A DNA stretch of 64,000 nucleotides from Betaproteobacteria bacterium Ga0077526 (GTDB taxonomy: Bacteria; Pseudomonadota; Gammaproteobacteria; Burkholderiales; Ga0077523), in assembly GCA_001464765.1 (NCBI GenBank), contig LNDV01000014.1, forward strand, positions 89,584-153,583, read 5' to 3'. The position numbers and the translations under genes were made by a program. Shown here one piece after another: positions 26,214 through 34,141 of this stretch; within the stretch, counting starts at the first letter, position 1; each line of letters opens with the position of its first letter. Below the pieces are notes generated by a model. It saw only the letters and a list, made by a program, of their open reading frames with translations, was not told the origin of the DNA and did no database searches.

Positions 26214-27425
26214 ATGAAGATCACGGCAGTCGAGACCATCCAGCTTGCAGAGTTTCCGAACCTGCTCTGGGTCCAGATCCACACCGACGAAGGCCTCGTC
26301 GGTCTCGGCGAAACCTTCTACGCCGTCGCGCCGGTCGCCGCTCACATCCACGAGACCTGCGCGCCCTGGCTGCTGGGCCAGGATCCGCGCCAGATCGATC
26401 GCATCTCGCATCACTTCCTCAACACGTATCTCGGCTTCAACAGCGTCGGCGTCGAGATGCGCGCGGCCTCTGCCATCGACATCGCGCTCTGGGACCTCTT
26501 CGGACAGATCACGGGCCAGCCGATCTACCAGTTGCTGGGCGGTGCCTCGCGCGACAAGGTCCGCGTCTACAACACCTGCGCCGGCTACCAGTACGTGCGC
26601 GCCAAGCCGACCCAGGGCACGGAGAACTTCGGTCTGCCCGCGAAGGTCGACCGGAAAAAGCGTCCCTACGAGGATCTGCAGGGCTTCCTGACCGATGCCG
26701 GCGAGCTCGCCGAGAGCCTGCTCTCCATGGGCATCACCGGCATGAAGATCTGGCCCTTCGACGAGGCCGCCGAGAAATCCAACGGCACCTACATCTCCAA
26801 CGCCGACCTGAAGAAGGCGATGCGCCCCTTCGAGAAGATCCGCAAGGCAGTCGGCGACAAGATGGATATCCACGTCGAGTTCCACTCCATGTGGCAGCTC
26901 CCCGCCGCCATCCGCATCGCGAAGGCTCTCGAACAGTTCGACCCGTTCTGGTACGAGGACCCGATCAAGATGAGCAACCTCGACGCGCTCGCCGACTACG
27001 CGCACCGGACGGACGTGTGGGTCACCGCGAGCGAGACGCTCGCCACTCGCGCGGGATTCCGCGATCTCTTCCAGAAACAGGCCGTATCGGTGTGCATGCT
27101 CGACGTGGGCTGGTGCGGTGGCCTGTCCGAATCCAAGAAGATCGCCACCATGGCCGAGGCCTGGGCCCTGCCGGTGGCGCCGCACGACTGTACGGGCCCC
27201 ATCATGCTGACGGCGTCCGTGCACCTCTCGCTCAACTGCCCCAACACGCTGGTGCAGGAGATGGTCCGGGCCTTCTACTACGACTGGTATCCGACCCTCG
27301 TCACGCAGCTACCGCCGGTCGAAAAGGGCTACATCTCCGCCCCGCCCGGCCCCGGACTCGGAACCAGCCTGCTGCCCGGCGTCTCCAAGCGCAAGGACGC
27401 GACCGTCCGCGTGAGCAAGCTGTGA
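26214..27425 (+). CDS. Mandelate racemase/muconate lactonizing-type (enolase superfamily) sugar-acid dehydratase
   Basis: The 403-residue protein has the enolase-superfamily capping domain (about 1-125) and barrel. Visible barrel residues are K-I-W-P on strand 2, E-F-H on strand 3, the glutamate of Y-E-D-P on strand 4, S-E-T on strand 5 and A-P-H-D-C near the end. The E-x-H pair and terminal histidine fit the galactonate/gluconate dehydratase subgroup, which dehydrates aldonic acids. The start has GGGGGAGGA upstream. The UxaA pair follows, so a sugar-acid pathway is likely. The exact substrate is unknown. Confidence 0.9.
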   Translation: MKITAVETIQLAEFPNLLWVQIHTDEGLVGLGETFYAVAPVAAHIHETCAPWLLGQDPRQIDRISHHFLNTYLGFNSVGVEMRAASAIDIALWDLFGQITGQPIYQLLGGASRDKVRVYNTCAGYQYVRAKPTQGTENFGLPAKVDRKKRPYEDLQGFLTDAGELAESLLSMGITGMKIWPFDEAAEKSNGTYISNADLKKAMRPFEKIRKAVGDKMDIHVEFHSMWQLPAAIRIAKALEQFDPFWYEDPIKMSNLDALADYAHRTDVWVTASETLATRAGFRDLFQKQAVSVCMLDVGWCGGLSESKKIATMAEAWALPVAPHDCTGPIMLTASVHLSLNCPNTLVQEMVRAFYYDWYPTLVTQLPPVEKGYISAPPGPGLGTSLLPGVSKRKDATVRVSKL

Positions 27426-27465
27426 TGCCCGCTTCCGCCAACCGCTCGCATCGAGGAATCCCGTC

Positions 27466-27801
27466 ATGAAACCGTTCGAGGACGTCGGCGCCCGCGCCGT
27501 GATGATTCTCTCTCCCGGCGACAACATCGCCGTCGCCGTCCGGGACATCGCCGCCGGCGAGAAGGTCGAGCTGGACGGGCGTGCCGTGGTCATCACGGCG
27601 CCCGTGCTGACCGGCCACAAGATCGCCGCGCGACCGATCGCATCGGGCGAGCGCGTCATCAAGTACGGCGCGCCCATCGGCAAGGCCACGGCCGCCGTCG
27701 CCCCCGGCGAGACCGTCCACCTGCACAATCTCACCAGCGACTACCTCCCCACCTACACGCTGGACGAGGGACACGAATTCCTGAAGGAGCAGCACCAATG
27801 A
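27466..27801 (+). CDS. UxaA-type dehydratase, SAF-domain subunit
   Basis: The 111-residue product is a stand-alone SAF domain like the N-terminal part of altronate/galactarate dehydratases, with D-N-I-A-V-A, the G-H-K-I-A loop and K-Y-G-x-P-I-G. In the one-chain relatives this domain helps bind substrate. It overlaps the next gene by ATGA, so the two subunits are made together. The ATG has GAGGAAT upstream. Confidence 0.88.
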   Translation: MKPFEDVGARAVMILSPGDNIAVAVRDIAAGEKVELDGRAVVITAPVLTGHKIAARPIASGERVIKYGAPIGKATAAVAPGETVHLHNLTSDYLPTYTLDEGHEFLKEQHQ

Positions 27802-28997
27802 CCATCCAGGCCTACCTGCGCAACGACGGTCGCAAGGGCATCCGCAACATCGTGGCGGTCACCTATCTGGTGGAGTGCGCACACCATGTGGCCCGCGAGA
27901 TCACCTACCCCAACCGGGATTCGGGTGCCCATCTCATCGGCTTCCCGGGCTGCTTTCCCAACGCCTACTCCTTCAAGATGCTGGAGCGCCTCTGCACCCA
28001 TCCCAACGTGGGAGCGGTACTGCTCGTGTCCCTCGGTTGCGAGGGATTCGACAAGGGCCGGCTGCTGGAAGCGATCCGCGCGTCCGGCCGCCCCGCCAAG
28101 CTGCTCGTGATCCAGGACGCGGGCGGCACGCGCAGTTCAGTCGCGGAGGGGCAGGCCTGGGTGAGCCAGACACTCGCGCAGCTGCAGAACACGCCGCGCG
28201 TCGAGATGGCCATCGACGAACTGGTCGTCGGCACGATCTGCGGCGGTTCCGACGCCACCAGCGGCCTCACCGCGAATCCCGCGATGGGCCGCGCCTTCGA
28301 CTTCCTCGTCGAACGCAACGCGACCTGCATCTTCGAGGAAACGGGCGAGCTGATCGGCATGGAACACTGGATGGCGGAGCGTGCTCAGAATCCGGCGCTG
28401 GGCAGGGAGATCGTCAACACCGTTGCCAAGGCCGCCAAGTACTACGCGATCTACGGCCACGCGAGCATCGGCCCGGGCAACGCGGACGGCGGGCTCACGA
28501 CGATCGAGGAGAAGTCCCTCGGCGCCTATGCCAAGTCGGGGCAATCCGTCATCTCGGGAATCATCAAGCCGGGCGACGTCCCCGTCGCCGGCGGACTGTA
28601 CCTGCTCGACGTGGTCCCCGACGGGGAAGCGCGCTTCGGCTTTCCGAACATCAGCGACAACGCCGAGATCGCCGAGCTCATCGCCTGCGGCAGCCACCTC
28701 ACGCTGTTTTCCACCGGCCGCGGTTCCGTGGTCGGTTCCGCACTCGCGCCGGTCATCAAGGTGTGCGCCAATCCGGATACCTACAAGCGCATGGCCGGCG
28801 ACATGGATGTCGATGCCGGCCGCATTCTGGAAGGGAGGGCCACACTGGACGACGTGGGCCGCGAAATCTACGACCTCATCCTGCGGGTCGCCAACGGGGA
28901 GCCGACGAAATCCGAGGCTCTCGGACACCAGGAGTTCATTCTGACCTACAAGAGCTTCGAGCCCCTCGGCCCGGCCTGCTTCCCGAGCGCGGCATGA
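27798..28997 (+). CDS. UxaA-type altronate/galactarate dehydratase, catalytic subunit
   Basis: The 399-residue product is the large C-terminal domain of the UxaA/GarD family: G-R-K-G-I-R-N near the start, the cysteine in G-F-P-G-C, L-G-C-E-G near residue 75, and C-G-G-S-D near residue 150. Together with the small subunit it would dehydrate an altronate-like sugar acid using iron. The gene overlaps both neighbours (ATGA at each end), so the downstream lipoprotein gene is in the same transcript. Confidence 0.9.
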   Translation: MTIQAYLRNDGRKGIRNIVAVTYLVECAHHVAREITYPNRDSGAHLIGFPGCFPNAYSFKMLERLCTHPNVGAVLLVSLGCEGFDKGRLLEAIRASGRPAKLLVIQDAGGTRSSVAEGQAWVSQTLAQLQNTPRVEMAIDELVVGTICGGSDATSGLTANPAMGRAFDFLVERNATCIFEETGELIGMEHWMAERAQNPALGREIVNTVAKAAKYYAIYGHASIGPGNADGGLTTIEEKSLGAYAKSGQSVISGIIKPGDVPVAGGLYLLDVVPDGEARFGFPNISDNAEIAELIACGSHLTLFSTGRGSVVGSALAPVIKVCANPDTYKRMAGDMDVDAGRILEGRATLDDVGREIYDLILRVANGEPTKSEALGHQEFILTYKSFEPLGPACFPSAA

Positions 28998-29455
28998 GCA
29001 CACTTTCGGGCGTATGCCGATTCGCACTCGTCGGCCTCACACTCGCGGTCGGCGCCTGCGGCGGCACTGGCTGGGGCAGTGGTGCCGGCGTCAGCTTCAT
29101 GGCGGGCAGCAATGTGGGGGCCGCGAGGATCGATCGGTCGCTGCTGAGTGTCATGCCCTGCCTCGGCGATGCGATCCGCACGACGTTCAGCACGCTGCCG
29201 GCCTCGGATGCGTCCTACTGGAAACTGGAACCCACCGGCCAGCCGCACCTCAAGCAGAAGCTCATCGTCTATCTCGATCCGTCGGAGAGTGAAGCGCCGC
29301 GACCGGACTCCCGGCGCATCGTCTACGAAATCTTCCATGAGAAGACGAACGTGGTGGGGATTCGCTATCGGGCGGATGTGCCCAAGGCGCTGCAGCAGGA
29401 GTGGATGGCTCAGGCCTTCCTGCCGCTCGAGCAGTGCGGCGCGATACGCCGCTGA
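28994..29455 (+). CDS. Putative lipoprotein of unknown function
   Basis: The 153-residue product has a hydrophobic leader with a lipobox-like V-G-A-C (cysteine about residue 22), a glycine- and serine-rich linker, and a 110-residue domain with two cysteines that I do not recognise. It starts inside the stop of the UxaA catalytic gene (ATGA), which ties its expression to the sugar-acid genes even though a link in function is not obvious. The MITE-like element begins 87 bases after its stop. Confidence 0.65.
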   Translation: MSTLSGVCRFALVGLTLAVGACGGTGWGSGAGVSFMAGSNVGAARIDRSLLSVMPCLGDAIRTTFSTLPASDASYWKLEPTGQPHLKQKLIVYLDPSESEAPRPDSRRIVYEIFHEKTNVVGIRYRADVPKALQQEWMAQAFLPLEQCGAIRR

Positions 29456-29542
29456 TTCCGGACTTTCGGAGCCGACCGTCGGGCGGGCGCCGCGGTCGGT
29501 GGCGGTCAGCGGCACGGACAGTGCCGCGCCGCCGCCTTAACG
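29456..29542. other. Short gap before the MITE-like element
   Basis: Nothing beyond the end of the lipoprotein gene and GC-rich spacer sequence is seen here. Confidence 0.3.
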
Positions 29543-29816
29543 CTAGGGAAGGACTGATCAAGTGGAGCGGCCGCGACGGAGGTCCTCCGGGCGGATGACG
29601 CGAAGGTCCGGGCCGCCGTGTGCTTGACGCACACCAGGCTCCGGCCGACAAAGTCAGCCGCCCGGAGGGGCCCGTCCCGAAGGGTTGCCGCCTGCAACGA
29701 ACGCAGCCGGCGTTGGTCAGCTTGGCGGGATGTCCAATCCCGCCGGCACCTCCCGTCTTGCCTGCGTTCGTTTCAGGCGGCAACGCGACCGCACCACTTG
29801 ATCAGTCCTTCCCTAG
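29543..29816. mobile_element. MITE-like element with 23-bp perfect terminal inverted repeats
   Basis: CTAGGGAAGGACTGATCAAG at 29543 continues to ...TGG at 29565, and its exact reverse complement ends at 29816. The 274-bp element has no gene. It contains a nested inverted repeat (29684-29706 against 29762-29784, one mismatch) and small perfect hairpins at 29618-29634 and near 29724. A related but shorter copy lies at 42368-42508, and a terminal-like hairpin at 30845-30883. This fits a non-autonomous transposable or REP-derived family mobilised by an enzyme encoded elsewhere. Confidence 0.85.
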
Positions 29817-29823
29817 ATCGGCT

Positions 29824-29955
29824 TTACTTGCCGCGGGGCTTGGAACCGGCCTTCGGGGCGGGCGCCGCCGGCTTCTTCGCACGATGGGGTCGCGAATTGC
29901 CGTAGCTTCCGATGTTGATCTTGCCGCGGCGGGTACGCGAATCACCTGCTCCCAT
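29824..29955 (-). CDS. 30S ribosomal protein THX family
   Basis: The 43-residue basic product begins M-G-A-G-D-S-R-T-R-R-G-K-I and ends in an alanine-, proline- and lysine-rich tail. The T-R-R-G-K-I-x-x-G-S-Y-G motif matches THX, a tiny ribosomal protein that sits in the head of the small subunit. GGAGGTG precedes the ATG at the right distance. It was missed by length-based gene calling. Its stop is only eight bases from the end of the MITE-like element, so the element is inserted right at its 3' end. Confidence 0.85.
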   Translation of the reverse strand: MGAGDSRTRRGKINIGSYGNSRPHRAKKPAAPAPKAGSKPRGK

Positions 29956-30221
29956 GGAACACCTCCTGTCGCAATGACGTTAAACCTCGATTCTATGCAT
30001 TCGGACTGCCAAGAGCGAGCGCTGCCGTTACACTTCGGGCTGATCCGGAGTCGCGGCGCGAATGCGGATCGAGCGGCCACCGGAACCGGAGCATCCGCGG
30101 TCACCGCAGAGCAAAGTCGTCCCGCGCCGGCCCCAACGTCTGGAGCGTCGAGTCATTTGAACCGGATTGCCGCACATCGACCACCGCTGTCCGACTCCCG
30201 CCACCCGGGGAGCCTGGTGCC
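29956..30221. other. Intergenic 266-base gap between THX and the membrane-anchored protein
   Basis: The gap holds the divergent promoters of the THX gene (leftward) and the membrane-anchored gene at 30222. No hairpin or clear promoter hexamers are seen, and no coding-like frame. Confidence 0.3.
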
Positions 30222-30848
30222 ATGAACTGGTTCAATGTGGTCCTGGGATTCGTCATCATGATCGGCATACTCGTGGCCTGGTTCCGGTTCATGGGCAGCA
30301 TGCGCGGGGATGGCGGCGGGTCCGGCTTGAAACTCGAGAAGATCGGGCGGCGCAAGGAACGCCCCGGCTCCAACGAACTCGAGCAGATCATCGCGGCGCA
30401 TCGCACCGGCGCCGCACCCGCTTCGACGCCGTCGGCACCGGCTCTCGCGGCGACGCCGCCGGTCGTGTCCTCTGCCGAGCCCGCCGCCCCCGCCTTGCCG
30501 GTCCCGTCGACGCCGCAGTCCGGCTCCCCGGCCCTGCTCCAGGGCCCTCTCAAGCTCACCTACCTTCTGGTGCGGTCCACGTTTCCGGAGCTGCTCGTGT
30601 TCCCGAACGTATCCGCATCACGCCTCGGCGGCATCGCCGCCGTCGCGCCCGGACGGGACCGCGTTTTCGATCTGGTGCTCTGCCGTCAGGACTTCACCCC
30701 GGTCGCCGTGGTGATGCTGCGCGAGGGAGGGCTCCCGGGCACATCGCCGGAGGCACAACTGCTGGGCCCCGAGATCCAGTGCCTCGACCTCGATCCGCGC
30801 CATCTGCCGCGCCGGGAGCAGCTCCGCCCCATGTTGCGCCGAATCTAG
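30222..30848 (+). CDS. Membrane-anchored protein with proline/alanine linker and DUF2726-like C-terminus
   Basis: The 208-residue product has one N-terminal membrane helix (about residues 4-22), a basic segment, an alanine/proline-rich linker (about 60-105) and a C-terminal domain of about 100 residues with L-C-R-Q-D-F and L-D-L-D-P. The C-terminal pattern resembles nuclease-related DUF2726 domains, but the resemblance is weak. The TAG stop codon lies in the CTAG of the repeat-like hairpin at 30845-30883. Confidence 0.65.
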   Translation: MNWFNVVLGFVIMIGILVAWFRFMGSMRGDGGGSGLKLEKIGRRKERPGSNELEQIIAAHRTGAAPASTPSAPALAATPPVVSSAEPAAPALPVPSTPQSGSPALLQGPLKLTYLLVRSTFPELLVFPNVSASRLGGIAAVAPGRDRVFDLVLCRQDFTPVAVVMLREGGLPGTSPEAQLLGPEIQCLDLDPRHLPRREQLRPMLRRI

Positions 30849-30883
30849 GGAAGGTCCGCTGGGTTATATTCCGGGACCTTCCC
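30845..30883. repeat. Solo end or hairpin related to the MITE-like family
   Basis: CTAGGGAAGGTCCGC begins here, and 10-base arms GGGAAGGTCC (30848-30857) and GGACCTTCCC (30874-30883) form an inverted repeat with a 16-base centre. The left end matches the ends of the elements at 29543 and 42368. It supplies the stop codon of the upstream gene and lies just before the FKBP gene, where it could also act as a terminator. Confidence 0.6.
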
Positions 30884-30904
30884 GACCGGATTGCCCGTTT
30901 CTCC

Positions 30905-31384
30905 ATGATGTCCGCCCTGCCCAGACTGCTCCTGTCGTTCGTCCTGGCCCTCGCCGCCACGGCAGCGGCAGCCCAGGACCGCTACGTCGAATACACCGAC
31001 ACCCTGCCCGACCGGGCCTCCGACAAGACCATCGTCGTCGACCGTGTCGTGGGAAGCGGTGCCGAGGCCACCCGTGGGCGCTTCGTCGTCATTCAATACG
31101 AAGGCTGGGTGTACGACCTCAACGCCCCCGAACGCAAGGGGCTCAAGTTCGACAGCACCATCGATCGCGGCTATGCGCTGTCCGTGCTGATCGGTGTGAA
31201 CAGAATGATCCCCGGTGTCGATCGGGCCGTTCTGGGCATGAAAGTGGGAGGTCGCCGCACACTGCTCGTTCCGCCCAAGCTGGGTTACGGAAGCCGGCTT
31301 GCCTACGGCATGGTTCCTCCGGACTCCACGCTGCTGTTCGAGGTGGAACTGCTGGACGTCGTCCCCGAGCAGAACGTCAACTGA
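30905..31384 (+). CDS. Exported FKBP-type peptidyl-prolyl isomerase
   Basis: The 159-residue product has a signal peptide (cleavage near A-A-A-Q, about residue 24) and one FKBP domain: V-x-Y-E-G-W-V-Y, F-D-S-T, G-V-D-R-A-V-L-G-M-K-V-G-G-R-R-T-L-L-V, and L-G-Y-G. The domain catalyses cis-trans isomerisation at proline, probably for periplasmic folding. The ATG at 30905 is chosen since it starts the signal peptide; upstream frame codons run through the previous gene. Confidence 0.9.
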   Translation: MMSALPRLLLSFVLALAATAAAAQDRYVEYTDTLPDRASDKTIVVDRVVGSGAEATRGRFVVIQYEGWVYDLNAPERKGLKFDSTIDRGYALSVLIGVNRMIPGVDRAVLGMKVGGRRTLLVPPKLGYGSRLAYGMVPPDSTLLFEVELLDVVPEQNVN

Positions 31385-31565
31385 CGTCACGCTGTGTTGC
31401 ACTGACGCGCGTCTCCGGGGAAACTCGGCCGCAGACGCCGGATGGAGCCCGCGTGCCCCGTCCTTATCCGAGCCTCGCCCCCGTTTCGGAGCCCAGTGCC
31501 ATGCCGCCTTTCTCACCGTTCCAGCGCCTTCTCGCATCGTCGGACAGCCGCATCGGAGCCACAGC

Positions 31566-32333
31566 GTGAGCGTGCTGTCCACGCATGACACCGGACCGGT
31601 CCGGACTGTCGTCCTCGACCGGCCGGAAGCCTTGAACGCGATCGATACCGCTCTTCGCGAAGCGCTCATCACCGCGTTGACCGCGGCGAACGGCGACGAA
31701 ACCGTACGCGCCGTGGTCATCACGGGCGCCGGTGAGAAAGGATTCTGCTCCGGCCAAGATCTCGGTGAGACCGTCCGCTACACCATCGACGACGTGGCAG
31801 GATGGTTGCGCAACAACCATCGCATGTACCAGGCGGTGCGAGACCTCGACAAACCGGCCGTCGCTGCATTCAATGGGGTCGCGGCGGGCGCCGGATTCCA
31901 GATCGGCCTGTGCTGTGACCTCCGGGTAGGCTTTCCGGAAATGCGCATCGGCCAGCCGGAGATCAAGGCCGGCCTCGCCTCCATCGTCGGCTCGCAGCTG
32001 ATGACCCAATACCTCGGGTACGGCCACAACGTCGAGCTGTCGATGCTGGGCGATCTCATCGACGGGCAGCGTGCCTACGCGCTGGGTCTCTTGACGCGCC
32101 TCGTGCCGCGCGCCGACGTGCTGCCGACGGCGATGGAACTCGCCGCGAAGCTCGCGGCACTTCCCCAGACGGCAATGCGGCTCACGAAGCAGCGCTTCCG
32201 CGCGCTCACGCAGCCCGGATTCGATGCCGCCCTCTCCGCGGCCATCGCAGCGCAGAAGATCGCCTACGAAAGCGGGGAGCCGCAGGCCGCGATGACGAGG
32301 TTCCTCGCCGCACGTTCGGGTGCGAAATCCTGA
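31566..32333 (+). CDS. Enoyl-CoA hydratase/isomerase family protein
   Basis: The 255-residue product is of crotonase type: V-L-D-R-P-E-A-L-N-A near the start, G-x-G-x-x-G-F-C-S-G-Q-D-L at about residue 60 giving the oxyanion-hole glycine, and N-G-V-A-A-G-A-G-F at about residue 105. The D-L-G segment has the acidic residues of the isomerase/thioesterase branch rather than the typical hydratase glutamates. GTG at 31566 is the start used; GTG 31572 is close by. It overlaps the Crp/Fnr gene by one base (TGATG). Confidence 0.87.
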   Translation: MSVLSTHDTGPVRTVVLDRPEALNAIDTALREALITALTAANGDETVRAVVITGAGEKGFCSGQDLGETVRYTIDDVAGWLRNNHRMYQAVRDLDKPAVAAFNGVAAGAGFQIGLCCDLRVGFPEMRIGQPEIKAGLASIVGSQLMTQYLGYGHNVELSMLGDLIDGQRAYALGLLTRLVPRADVLPTAMELAAKLAALPQTAMRLTKQRFRALTQPGFDAALSAAIAAQKIAYESGEPQAAMTRFLAARSGAKS

Positions 32334-33013
32334 TGCCTCTGGATCGCCAACCGCCGGGCAGCGAATCCACCGACACCGCCTCGTGGCAACTGCCGACCCG
32401 CTACGTCGACGAACTCGCCGCAATCGGTACGCTTCGCAGCTACCGCGCGAACACCGAGATCATCAGCGCCGGCGACGTCGGCAACACGATGTTCGTCATG
32501 CTCGAGGGACGAGTGCGGGTCCTGCTCACGGAAGAGGATGGCCGCGAGGTCCTGCTGAACGAGCACGGACCCGGCGAGCACTTCGGCGAGATGATGCTCG
32601 ACAACGGTCCGCGCTCCGCGACAGTCCGCACGATCACGAAATGCCGCCTCGCGGTCATCACCCGCGAGCAGATGGAGGCCTTTCTCGCCGATCGTCCCGA
32701 CGTCGCCGCCGAGTTCATCCGCATGCTGATCGGCCGCATCCGCAGCCTCACGCGCACGGTCGGCAGTCTCGCGCTGTTCGACGTCTACGGCCGAGTCGCC
32801 AATCTGCTGCTCGAACGGGCGCAGGACGTGGACGGCGAACTGGTGATCGTGCCGGCGCTGCCCCATTCCGAAATTGCGAAGCGCATCGGCGCCTCCCGCG
32901 AAATGGTGAGCCGGATCATGGCGGAGCTGCGCGCCGGCGGCTATCTCGAAACCGACGACGACCGCATCGTCGTCCGCCGCCCTCCCCCGAAGTCCTTCAA
33001 GGCAGGCGCGTGA
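32333..33013 (+). CDS. Crp/Fnr family transcriptional regulator
   Basis: The 226-residue protein has a cyclic-nucleotide-binding-like beta-barrel (about 20-135, with G-D-V-G-N-T and G-E-H-F-G-E-M) and a C-terminal winged helix-turn-helix (about 165-215, H-S-E-I-A-K-R-I-G-A-S-R-E-M-V-S-R). The R-E-M-V-S-R recognition helix is close to the E/R-x-x-x-S-R type of Crp. There are no N-terminal cysteines, so it is not an Fe-S Fnr; the ligand may be a nucleotide. It starts inside the stop of the enoyl-CoA hydratase gene. It might act at the GTGA-N5-TCAC palindrome at 33148-33170. Confidence 0.9.
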   Translation: MPLDRQPPGSESTDTASWQLPTRYVDELAAIGTLRSYRANTEIISAGDVGNTMFVMLEGRVRVLLTEEDGREVLLNEHGPGEHFGEMMLDNGPRSATVRTITKCRLAVITREQMEAFLADRPDVAAEFIRMLIGRIRSLTRTVGSLALFDVYGRVANLLLERAQDVDGELVIVPALPHSEIAKRIGASREMVSRIMAELRAGGYLETDDDRIVVRRPPPKSFKAGA

Positions 33014-33053
33014 AGGCTGCGTGAAGGCTGCGCTTGTCACCGGCGCGGTCAGC

Positions 33054-33086
33054 GCAGGTGGAACGGGACCGCTTGATCCCACCTGC
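33054..33086 (+). terminator. Possible terminator hairpin after the Crp/Fnr gene
   Basis: GCAGGTGG (33054-33061) pairs with CCACCTGC (33079-33086) across a 17-base loop, about 40 bases after the regulator's stop. No T-tract follows. Confidence 0.4.
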
Positions 33087-33147
33087 CACCCTTCGTGCCA
33101 CCGCTACTGCGTTCCGCACGCTTAGTCAAGGAACTACGTCACCACTT

Positions 33148-33170
33148 CCGCGGTGATTTTGTCACCGCGG
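33148..33170. promoter_or_regulatory. Palindrome CCGCGGTGA-TTTTG-TCACCGCGG, possible Crp/Fnr-type operator
   Basis: Nine-base perfect arms flank TTTTG. Its centre reads GTGA-N5-TCAC, one base shorter in spacing than a classical Crp site (GTGA-N6-TCAC). It lies between a Crp/Fnr-family gene and the ADP-ribosylglycohydrolase gene, about 150 bases before the latter, and could be either a site for that regulator or a hairpin. Confidence 0.45.
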
Positions 33171-33272
33171 GTTTCGACACGTCCGCGCTATGCTGCCGGC
33201 AACTACGGAGACGGGGCGGCCGTTCCAACGCCCCGCGAGCATGGCGGCCGAACGCCGGCCAGAGGGAGAAAG

Positions 33273-33359
33273 ATGACGATGAGCCACGGGGGGCATCGGT
33301 TCGTTCGGCACGCACACCCGGCATGCTGCGCCGGGCTCCGGGGCGGGTGCCCGTGCTAG
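33273..33359 (+). CDS. Possible 28-residue leader peptide
   Basis: GAGGGAGAAAG lies a few bases before ATG 33273, the best ribosome site in this region, and the frame ends at TAG 33357-33359 inside the start of the next gene. The peptide is rich in histidine, cysteine and glycine (M-T-M-S-H-G-G-H-R-F...). It may be a translational-coupling leader for the ADP-ribosylglycohydrolase gene, whose own start at 33323 lacks a good site. Alternatively, a sequencing frameshift separates the true start from the body. Confidence 0.35.
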   Translation: MTMSHGGHRFVRHAHPACCAGLRGGCPC

Positions 33360-34138
33360 GCGCCATCGTCGGCGACGTGGTGGGATCGGTGCACGAGTGG
33401 GCGGGCACCAAGACCAAGGAATTCCCCCTCTTCACGCCCGCCAGCACCTTCACCGACGAGACCATCCTCTCCATCGCGGTGGCTGAACATCTCCTCGACC
33501 ACACCGATTGCATCGACGGTTTTCACCGCTGGTTCGAGCGCTATCCGGGCGCGGGATTCGGAGGCAGTTTCGTGCACTGGGCATTCCGGCGGCAGCGGGA
33601 GCCGTATCACAGTTTCGGCAATGGCGCGGCCATGCGGGTCGCCCCGATCGCCCACGCTTTCGACACCCTGGACGACGTGATTCTCCACGCCCGCGCCAAT
33701 GCGGCGATCACTCATGACCACGAGGAAGGGATCGCCGGCGCCGAGGCCGTGGCAGCTTGCGTGTTCCTCGCCAGGCGCGGACAGTCCAAGGACGAGATCC
33801 GCCGCTACGTGTCCGGGCGTTTCCGTTACCCGCTCGACCAGTCCCTGGACGACATCCGTGCCCGCCACGAATTCGACAGTTCCTGCGCGGGGTCGGTCCC
33901 GCAGTCGATCGTCGCCTTTCTGGAGTCTGCCAGCTTCGAGGATGCCGTCCGCAACGCGATATCCGTCGGTGGCGACGCCGACACGATGGCCGCCATCGCC
34001 GGCGCGATCGCCGAGCCGTTCTATGGGGGCGTCCCCGCGGACATCCGCACGCAGACCCTCGCGAGGCTCGACGACCGGTTGCGAGGTGTCGTCGAGCGGT
34101 TCTGCACGGCCTATCCGCCCGGCCTCAAGAAGGGCTGA
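33323..34138 (+). CDS. ADP-ribosylglycohydrolase (DraG/ARH family)
   Basis: The 271-residue product has the family landmarks: G-A-I-V-G-D-V-V-G-S near the start, T-F-T-D-E-T (about residues 35-42, with a glutamate where many have a second aspartate) and G-G-D-A-D-T-M-A-A-I near residue 215. These acidic residues bind two magnesium ions that help remove ADP-ribose from proteins or small molecules. A frame upstream to 33095 exists, but the conserved start is at 33323. It follows the Crp/Fnr gene after a 309-base gap containing the palindrome at 33148-33170. Confidence 0.85.
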   Translation: MLRRAPGRVPVLGAIVGDVVGSVHEWAGTKTKEFPLFTPASTFTDETILSIAVAEHLLDHTDCIDGFHRWFERYPGAGFGGSFVHWAFRRQREPYHSFGNGAAMRVAPIAHAFDTLDDVILHARANAAITHDHEEGIAGAEAVAACVFLARRGQSKDEIRRYVSGRFRYPLDQSLDDIRARHEFDSSCAGSVPQSIVAFLESASFEDAVRNAISVGGDADTMAAIAGAIAEPFYGGVPADIRTQTLARLDDRLRGVVERFCTAYPPGLKKG

Positions 34139-34141
34139 CCG

